A stretch of 11,468 nucleotides of DNA, from the NCBI GenBank assembly GCA_035258565.1, contig DATFXF010000071.1, positions 1 through 11,468 on the forward strand, written 5' to 3'. The DNA comes from DATFXF01 sp035258565. Lineage in GTDB: Bacteria; Acidobacteriota; Terriglobia; Acidiferrales; UBA7541. Positions 6,690 to 11,468 of this stretch are shown here, in pieces (within the stretch, counting starts at the first letter, position 1; each line of letters starts with the position of its first letter). Below the pieces are notes generated by a model, which made no database searches, was not told the origin of the DNA, and worked only from the letters and a program-made list of their open reading frames with translations. The position numbers and the translations under genes were made by a program.

Positions 6690-6783
6690 AAGACGTCACC
6701 TGACAGCCAGGTCGGAACCCTGCCGCCCGGCGCGTTTTCCTCGCTGTCCGCATCGCCGATTGCCTGTCGGGCGGGGCCGGCTT
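6690..6783. other. Convergent intergenic region, possible shared terminator
   Basis: This 94-base gap separates the stops of atpE and of the minus-strand nuoN. CCGCCCGGC (6723-6731) can pair with GTCGGGCGG (6766-6774), nine pairs including one G-U, across a loop of about 34 bases. A smaller five-pair hairpin, ACCTG/CAGGT, lies at about 6698-6712. Neither is followed by a clear T-run on either strand, so factor-independent termination is only a possibility. No small gene is evident. Confidence 0.35.
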
Positions 6784-8253
6784 CTAACGCAAAGAGAGAG
6801 CCGACTGCGTGGCGAAACTCATCACTGCGCCCGGGAAGAGCCCCAGGTAGATGGTTCCGGCAGCAGTAAGCAGCAGCACGAGCGCGACGCCTCGGGGGAT
6901 GGGAGAAGGGGCCCATTCCTGCTCGGGCTCGCGCACGTACATGACCAGGATGACGCGCAGATAGTAGTAGGCGCCGATCACGCTGTTGATGGCCATCAGC
7001 GTCACCAGCCACAGAAGTCTTGCATTTACCGCCGCCTGGAAGATGTAGAATTTTCCGAGGAAGCCTGCCGTCACCGGCAATCCGAGGAGCGAGAGCAAAT
7101 AAAGCGTGAGGCAGGCAGCTGCCAAAGGCTGCCGCTCGCTGAGCCCGGCGTAGTCGTTGATTTCGGCGCGCCGCTCGCCGACTCCGCCGAGTTGTGCGAC
7201 CATCATAAACGCGCCGAGCTTCATCAGCGCGTAGGCTACGAGATAATAGAGCACGGCCGTGATGGCGAGGTCGCTCGGCGCGTCATCGGCCGCTGCGCTT
7301 GCTGCGGCAACCGCCACCAGGATATAGCCTGCGTGCGCGATCGAGCTGTAGGCCAGCATGCGTTTGAGGTTGGTCTGCACGAGCGCGGCAAGGTTCCCCA
7401 CAAACATTGTCAGGGCAGCGGAGACCCATACAACCCAGAACCAGGTGTCAACCGCGGCAGGGAAGGCGACGAAGAGGATGCGAAGCAGGAGCGCGAATGC
7501 CGCCGCCTTTGGTGCGGAGGAGAGCAGCGCCGTCACTGGCGTGGGCGCGCCTTCGTAAACATCGGGTGTCCAGATGTGAAACGGTGCGGTCGAGACCTTG
7601 AAGGCCAGGCCGACAAGCATCATGCCCAGCCCCAGAGTGAGCAGCAGGCCGCTCGTCTCTTTAGCGGCCACCGCAGCCTGTACGGCTTCGAGCCGGGTGG
7701 TGCCCGTCGCACCGTACACCATGGCCACGCCATAGAGAAAGAACGCGGTGGCAAACGAGCCAAGCAAGAAATACTTCATTGCTGATTCGTTCGCTCTGGG
7801 CGCGCTGCGGCGGTAGCTGGCCAGGATGTAGCTCGAGATCGAGCTCATCTCCAGCCCGATGAAAGCGGTCACGAGCTCTTTGGCGCTGGCCATGACGCCC
7901 ATGCCGGCCGTGGCAAACAGCACCAGCGCGAAGAATTCGCCCTGCGGCAAATGCTCCTGCTCGAGATACTCCGTCGTGCCCAGGATGATCAGCAGGGCGA
8001 CGACGCCCACCACCGCGTGCAGGAAAACGCTGAAGCCGTCGACACGCAAGAGCCCGGCAAAAGCGGGTCCCGGTCGCCGTGCCGGAAGGGCGGTGGCCAG
8101 CAGCGCAAAACTCGCTCCCAGTACCGCAAGAAAAGGGATGGCCCCTTTTCGGGCGCGGGGCACAAACGGATCCACCAGCATCACCAGCATGCCAAAACCC
8201 GACCACACGAGCTCAGGCGCTAGGCGAGCGATGTCTTCGGGCGGAGGAAACAT
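6784..8253 (-). CDS. nuoN: NADH-quinone oxidoreductase subunit N, copy 2
   Basis: Second NuoN paralogue, 489 residues, an antiporter-like complex I channel in the inner membrane. All key charges are kept: Glu135 in IGLEMSSIS, Lys219 in LAFKVSTAPFHIWTPDVYEGAPT, Lys249 in SAPKAAAFALLLRI and Lys401 in AGFLGKFYIF. It differs from copy 1 along its whole length, with a shorter N-terminal third and an Ala/Asp-rich loop (ASAAADDAPSD) after the conserved TNLKRMLAYSSIAHAGYI helix. The ATG directly abuts the TAG stop of nuoM copy 2 with no spacer, which suggests coupled translation. Its Shine-Dalgarno sequence, an AAGG followed by more Gs, lies within the nuoM coding region at 8272-8264. It is the last gene of the minus-strand cluster. 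Confidence 0.97.
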   Translation of the reverse strand: MFPPPEDIARLAPELVWSGFGMLVMLVDPFVPRARKGAIPFLAVLGASFALLATALPARRPGPAFAGLLRVDGFSVFLHAVVGVVALLIILGTTEYLEQEHLPQGEFFALVLFATAGMGVMASAKELVTAFIGLEMSSISSYILASYRRSAPRANESAMKYFLLGSFATAFFLYGVAMVYGATGTTRLEAVQAAVAAKETSGLLLTLGLGMMLVGLAFKVSTAPFHIWTPDVYEGAPTPVTALLSSAPKAAAFALLLRILFVAFPAAVDTWFWVVWVSAALTMFVGNLAALVQTNLKRMLAYSSIAHAGYILVAVAAASAAADDAPSDLAITAVLYYLVAYALMKLGAFMMVAQLGGVGERRAEINDYAGLSERQPLAAACLTLYLLSLLGLPVTAGFLGKFYIFQAAVNARLLWLVTLMAINSVIGAYYYLRVILVMYVREPEQEWAPSPIPRGVALVLLLTAAGTIYLGLFPGAVMSFATQSALSLR

Positions 8254-9846
8254 CTACGGATGTCCCCCCCTTGGGCGGCCTTGGGGGACGGTTCCCACGG
8301 TCGCGGGCTTCGTCGGCGGCAGGAGATCCGGCGTGCCAGCCGTGCCCGCCAAGTGGACCTGCGGGCGCTCCATCTGCTTCAGTACATTTTGACTCGAGGC
8401 TTCCATGCGGCGCGTGAATACGGGTGACCCGACACCCATCCACAAGATGACGGCGGCCATGGTGAACAGGATGACACGCTCGCGCCCGGTCGCGTCGGGC
8501 AACGAGCGGTTGCGCTCGACGGTGACCGGGCCGAGAGCGACGCGTTGGTATGCCCAGAGCAGGTACACGGCCGAGAGAATGACGCCGGTGGCCGCAAAGG
8601 CGGCCCAGCGCGCGTGCCGCTGGTAGGTACCCAGCAGGATCAGGAACTCGCCGACGAATCCGTTCAGCATCGGCAGCCCGAGCGAGGACAGGCAGAGGAA
8701 CAGGAACAGTGCGGAAAGCACCGGCATGGGCGTGGCCAGCCCTCCGTATTCAAGGATCCTATGCGTGTGACGGCGGTCGTATAGCATCCCGACCACCAGG
8801 AACAGCGCACCGGTCGAGACGCCATGACTCAACATCTGGTAGAGCGCGCCCTGGATGGAGATGGTGTTGAACGCGAAGATGCCCAGGACCACGAAACCGA
8901 GGTGGCTCACGGAAGAATAGGCGACCAAGCGCTTCAAGTCGGGCTGCACCATGGCCACCAGCGCACCATAGATGATGCCGAGGATGGCCAGCACGGCGAC
9001 GTACGGCGCCAGGCGCCGCGCCGCCTCGGGGAACAGCGGTAAGCAAAAACGCAGCATACCGTAGGTGCCCATCTTCAACAGCACCCCGGCCAGGATCACC
9101 GAGCCGGCGGTGGGCGCTTCGGTGTGCGCGTCAGGGAGCCAGGTGTGCAACGGGAAGAGCGGCACCTTGATCGCAAACGCCAGGAAGAAGGCAGCGAACA
9201 AGAGCAACTCATTGGAGAGAGACAGGCCTACTTGACCGGTCTGGAGCAAGGCCTGAACAGTGGGCAGATCGAACGTGCCGGTGCGTGTATAAAGCCACAA
9301 GATGCCGATCAGCATCAGGATGGAGCCGAACATCGTATACAGCACGAATTTCAGCGCGGCGTAGACGCGCCGCTCGTGCCCCCAGATGCCAATCAAGAGG
9401 TACATGGGCACCAGCATCACTTCCCAGAAGACGAAGAACAGGAAGAGGTCGAGCGCCAGGAAGACGCCGATCATGCCGGCCTCGAGCACCAGCATCATCA
9501 GGAAGAACTCGCGGACGCGCCGAGTGATGCTTTGCCACGAGGCCAGCATGGCCAGCGGAGTTAGGAACGTCGTTAGCAGCACGAGGAACAGGCTGATGCC
9601 GTCCAGGCCCAGGTGGTAACGGATCGGCGGGGAGGCGATCCATGCGTGCAGCTCCTCGAACTGGTAGAGCGGCTCGCCCGGCTGGAATCCGCGGAGCAAG
9701 AGCAAGGACAAGGCAAACTCGGCGCAGGCCGTGACGAACGCGAAGCGGCGAATCCAGACCAGATCTTCGCGGCGTAGGATCAGCAGACCTGCCGAGCCGG
9801 CGAGCGGCAGAAACGTGATCGATGAAAGCAGATGCGAGCTGGCCAC
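8254..9846 (-). CDS. nuoM: NADH-quinone oxidoreductase subunit M, copy 2
   Basis: Second NuoM paralogue, 530 residues, central antiporter-like channel of complex I. Channel residues are Glu142 in FWEVMLVPMY, Lys227 in FAIKVPLFPLHTWLPDAHTEAPT, Lys258 in GVLLKMGTYG and Glu400 in GFVGEFLIL. The start is a GTG one base after the nuoL copy 2 stop; GGTGAGG (9857-9851) overlaps that stop region and sits four bases upstream, which supports it. The last 50 or so residues form a soluble tail rich in Pro, Gly and Thr (LLPPTKPATVG), longer than the copy 1 tail. Core motifs are almost identical to copy 1, and the flanking helices and loops are diverged. Confidence 0.97.
   Translation of the reverse strand: MASSHLLSSITFLPLAGSAGLLILRREDLVWIRRFAFVTACAEFALSLLLLRGFQPGEPLYQFEELHAWIASPPIRYHLGLDGISLFLVLLTTFLTPLAMLASWQSITRRVREFFLMMLVLEAGMIGVFLALDLFLFFVFWEVMLVPMYLLIGIWGHERRVYAALKFVLYTMFGSILMLIGILWLYTRTGTFDLPTVQALLQTGQVGLSLSNELLLFAAFFLAFAIKVPLFPLHTWLPDAHTEAPTAGSVILAGVLLKMGTYGMLRFCLPLFPEAARRLAPYVAVLAILGIIYGALVAMVQPDLKRLVAYSSVSHLGFVVLGIFAFNTISIQGALYQMLSHGVSTGALFLVVGMLYDRRHTHRILEYGGLATPMPVLSALFLFLCLSSLGLPMLNGFVGEFLILLGTYQRHARWAAFAATGVILSAVYLLWAYQRVALGPVTVERNRSLPDATGRERVILFTMAAVILWMGVGSPVFTRRMEASSQNVLKQMERPQVHLAGTAGTPDLLPPTKPATVGTVPQGRPRGGHP
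8263..8288 (-). promoter_or_regulatory. Hairpin able to mask the nuoN copy 2 ribosome site
   Basis: In the minus-strand mRNA, UCCCCC (8288-8283) can pair with GGGGGA (8268-8263), a six-pair GC-rich stem around a 14-base loop. The 3' arm is part of the G-rich Shine-Dalgarno sequence of nuoN copy 2, whose ATG is at 8253-8251. The element lies in the last codons of nuoM, so ribosomes finishing nuoM would melt it. The pairing is seen; the coupling role is inferred. Confidence 0.4.
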
Positions 9847-9847
9847 G

Positions 9848-11468
9848 CTACCTCACCATCCAGATCAGCAGGGTCGTGAAAACGACGGCACCCAGCACGA
9901 TCCAGGCGGCGTAGCTGCGCGTGTTGCCCGACTGGATGTGCCGTACTCGGTCGCCGAAGGCGCGCGCGACGTGTGCCACGCCGTTGACCGAGCCGTCGAT
10001 CGCCCCCTCGTCCACCACCCGCCAGAGCAGTCGCTCGGAGAGCCAGACGAGCGGCCGGACGATCACCCGGGCGTACAGTTCGTCGACATAGTATTTGTTG
10101 CGCAGCACCTCGTAGGGCGTGGGGAACGACTCTGCCAGGCGCTCCGGCGTCTGCGGCCGGCGAATGTAGAACGACCAGGCCACGAGAAACCCGACGAGTG
10201 AGACGATCACCGGGGGGCCCAGCAGAGCAGGGAAGAGCTCGAGAGCCCGACTCGATCCCTGTTGGGAAACCTGTTCGGCGGTCGGGGCGGGACCTTCCAG
10301 TCTCGGGGCCGAGGCTCGGAATACCGGGTCGAGGAATCGATCGAAGTGATTCACGCCGCCGACCAGTCCCGGCGCTGCGACCCAACCTCCGACGGTGGAG
10401 AGCAGTGCCAATACAACCAGGGGAACGAGCATCTTCTTCGGCGATTCGTGAACGTGCGTCTGATGCTCGTCGAATCGCGGCGGCCCGTGAAATGTCAGAA
10501 ACATGAGACGAAAGATGTAGAACGACGTCAGCATCGCGCCGATCAAGCCTAGAGTCCAGAGCACAGCATTTGCATGGGGAGCCGAGCGCACGGCTTCGAG
10601 AATCTCCTCCTTGCTGAAGAAGCCGGAGAAAAGGGGAGTGCCGGCGATGGCCAGCGCCGCCATGAGCATGGTCCCGTACGTCCAGGGAATTTTCTTGCGC
10701 AGGCCGCCCATGCGCCGCATGTCCTGTTCGCCACTCATGGCGTGAATCACGCTCCCAGCGGCCAGGAAGAGCTGTGCTTTGAAGAAGGCGTGGGTCATCA
10801 AGTGAAAGATGCCGGCGGCAAAAGCCCCCACGCCGCAGCCCAGAAACATATAGCCGAGCTGGCTGATCGTGGAATAGGCCAGAACTTTCTTGATGTCGGT
10901 CTCGACCAGCCCGATCGTAGCGGAATAGAAGGCGGTCAAGGCGCCGACCACGGCCACGGCCAGCAGAGCCACTGGTGCGTGCTCGTAAAGCACGTGACAT
11001 CGCGCCACCATATACACACCCGCCGCGACCATCGTCGCAGCGTGGATCAGCGCGCTGACCGGCGTGGGGCCCTCCATGGCGTCTGGCAACCAGACGTAGA
11101 GCGGAAGCTGCGCCGATTTTCCGATCGCGCCTGCGAGCAGCAACAGGCAGATGGAAGTCAGTACGCCGGCCTGTCCTGCGCTCTCCACCGGCCTTTCACG
11201 GACAGCGCTAAAGACGGCGGCGTAATCGAGCGATCGAAAGGTCCAAAACATGAGCAGGAGGCCCAGCGTGAAGCCGAAGTCGCCGATCCGTGTGACGATG
11301 AAGGCTTTCTTTCCCGCGTCGGCCGCAATCTTCTTGACGAAGAAGAAGCCGATCAGCAGATAGCTCGACAGGCCCACGCCTTCCCAGCCCACGAAGAGCA
11401 GCACGAAGTTTCCGGCCAGCACCAGGGTCAGCATGAAGAACATGAACAGGTTCAGGCAGGCAAAGAAA
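9848..11468 (-). CDS. nuoL: NADH-quinone oxidoreductase subunit L, copy 2 (5' end outside window)
   Basis: Second NuoL paralogue. The frame is open to the right edge, with codons reading FFACLNLFMFFM before the ATG at 11443, a stretch that belongs inside the family; the true start is therefore outside. Of 539 visible residues, the conserved ones are the Glu of WEGVG (11383-11381), the Lys of GKSAQLPLY, the His of SALIHAATM, HLMTHAFFK and the Lys of GFFSKEEIL. From the WEGVG Glu to the stop it has 511 residues against 524 in copy 1. Its lateral-helix region is about 26 residues shorter and lacks the DxxxVDGL repeat, but it has an extra soluble loop (PRLEGPAPTAEQVSQQGSS) before the late helices. 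It ends one base before the nuoM copy 2 start. Confidence 0.96.
   Translation of the reverse strand, partial: FFACLNLFMFFMLTLVLAGNFVLLFVGWEGVGLSSYLLIGFFFVKKIAADAGKKAFIVTRIGDFGFTLGLLLMFWTFRSLDYAAVFSAVRERPVESAGQAGVLTSICLLLLAGAIGKSAQLPLYVWLPDAMEGPTPVSALIHAATMVAAGVYMVARCHVLYEHAPVALLAVAVVGALTAFYSATIGLVETDIKKVLAYSTISQLGYMFLGCGVGAFAAGIFHLMTHAFFKAQLFLAAGSVIHAMSGEQDMRRMGGLRKKIPWTYGTMLMAALAIAGTPLFSGFFSKEEILEAVRSAPHANAVLWTLGLIGAMLTSFYIFRLMFLTFHGPPRFDEHQTHVHESPKKMLVPLVVLALLSTVGGWVAAPGLVGGVNHFDRFLDPVFRASAPRLEGPAPTAEQVSQQGSSRALELFPALLGPPVIVSLVGFLVAWSFYIRRPQTPERLAESFPTPYEVLRNKYYVDELYARVIVRPLVWLSERLLWRVVDEGAIDGSVNGVAHVARAFGDRVRHIQSGNTRSYAAWIVLGAVVFTTLLIWMVR
11043..11088 (-). repeat. Inverted identity patch B in nuoL-2, partner at 290-335
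   Basis: Partner of the 46-base patch in nuoL copy 1. The bases immediately outside it differ between the copies at synonymous sites, so identity stops abruptly at both ends. Confidence 0.85.
11352..11383 (-). repeat. Inverted identity patch A in nuoL-2, partner at 1-32
   Basis: Partner of the 32-base patch at the left edge, covering the WEGVG segment and the start of the next helix. The first difference after it is a synonymous Ile codon (ATT in copy 1, ATC here). Confidence 0.85.

Noticed and set aside
6760..7785. Plus-strand open frame of 341 codons antisense to nuoN copy 2
   Set aside because: The translation is rich in His, Gln, Glu and Arg with no hydrophobic core or recognisable domain, as expected for the complement of a GC-rich membrane-protein gene. 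The minus strand encodes a fully conserved NuoN over the same bases.
9780..11000. Minus-strand open frame of 406 codons in another phase of nuoL copy 2
   Set aside because: It is an Arg/Ser/Gly-rich phase shadow of nuoL copy 2 and the start of nuoM copy 2, with no domain, and both real genes keep intact conserved motifs through it.
1..11468. The inverted identity patches near both ends as terminal repeats of a mobile element
   Set aside because: They lie inside conserved coding motifs of nuoL, there is no transposase or integrase, and the frames are intact. Paralogy explains their position and orientation.

Overview
This GC-rich window is almost entirely coding and holds ten genes of respiratory energy conservation. 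Seven are on the plus strand: nuoL (5' end outside the window), nuoM, nuoN, then atpZ, atpI, atpB and atpE. A 94-base gap follows, and three more genes converge on it from the minus strand: a second nuoN, nuoM and nuoL (again with the 5' end outside the window). All ten frames are intact. I saw no mobile element, tRNA, rRNA or CRISPR array.

The source is probably an acidobacterium (Acidobacteriota). The main basis is the a subunit (AtpB), whose linker motif SVDRPG, its GCALTVFLYYN segment and the IEIVSNLARLLSLTVRL helix resemble acidobacterial AtpB as I remember it. The c subunit carries a signal-peptide-like N-terminus, which fits this or another deep bacterial lineage. This is judged from memory of the families, not from a search.

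Region 1 to 4731 (plus) encodes the three antiporter-like proton channels of the distal membrane arm of complex I (NADH:quinone oxidoreductase). Region 4721 to 6689 (plus) encodes the membrane part of an F-type ATP synthase: the accessory proteins AtpZ and AtpI, the a subunit and the c subunit. No b, delta or F1 subunit genes follow, so the atp operon is split. Overlaps and short gaps join nuoN to atpZ to atpI to atpB, so the proton-pumping arm and the proton-consuming rotor may share one transcript. Region 6784 to 11468 (minus) encodes a complete second NuoL/M/N set in tightly packed order L-M-N.

The two LMN sets are clear paralogues, not a recent duplication. Their proteins differ throughout, and NuoL-1 carries a 27-residue C-terminal repeat that NuoL-2 lacks. 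Even so, short patches of 21 to 46 bases are perfectly identical between the inverted copies of nuoL and nuoM. The main points of interest are the convergent double LMN layout around an Fo module, these identity patches, and a c subunit that retains most residues of the known sodium-binding signature. I did not find an obviously new type of system.
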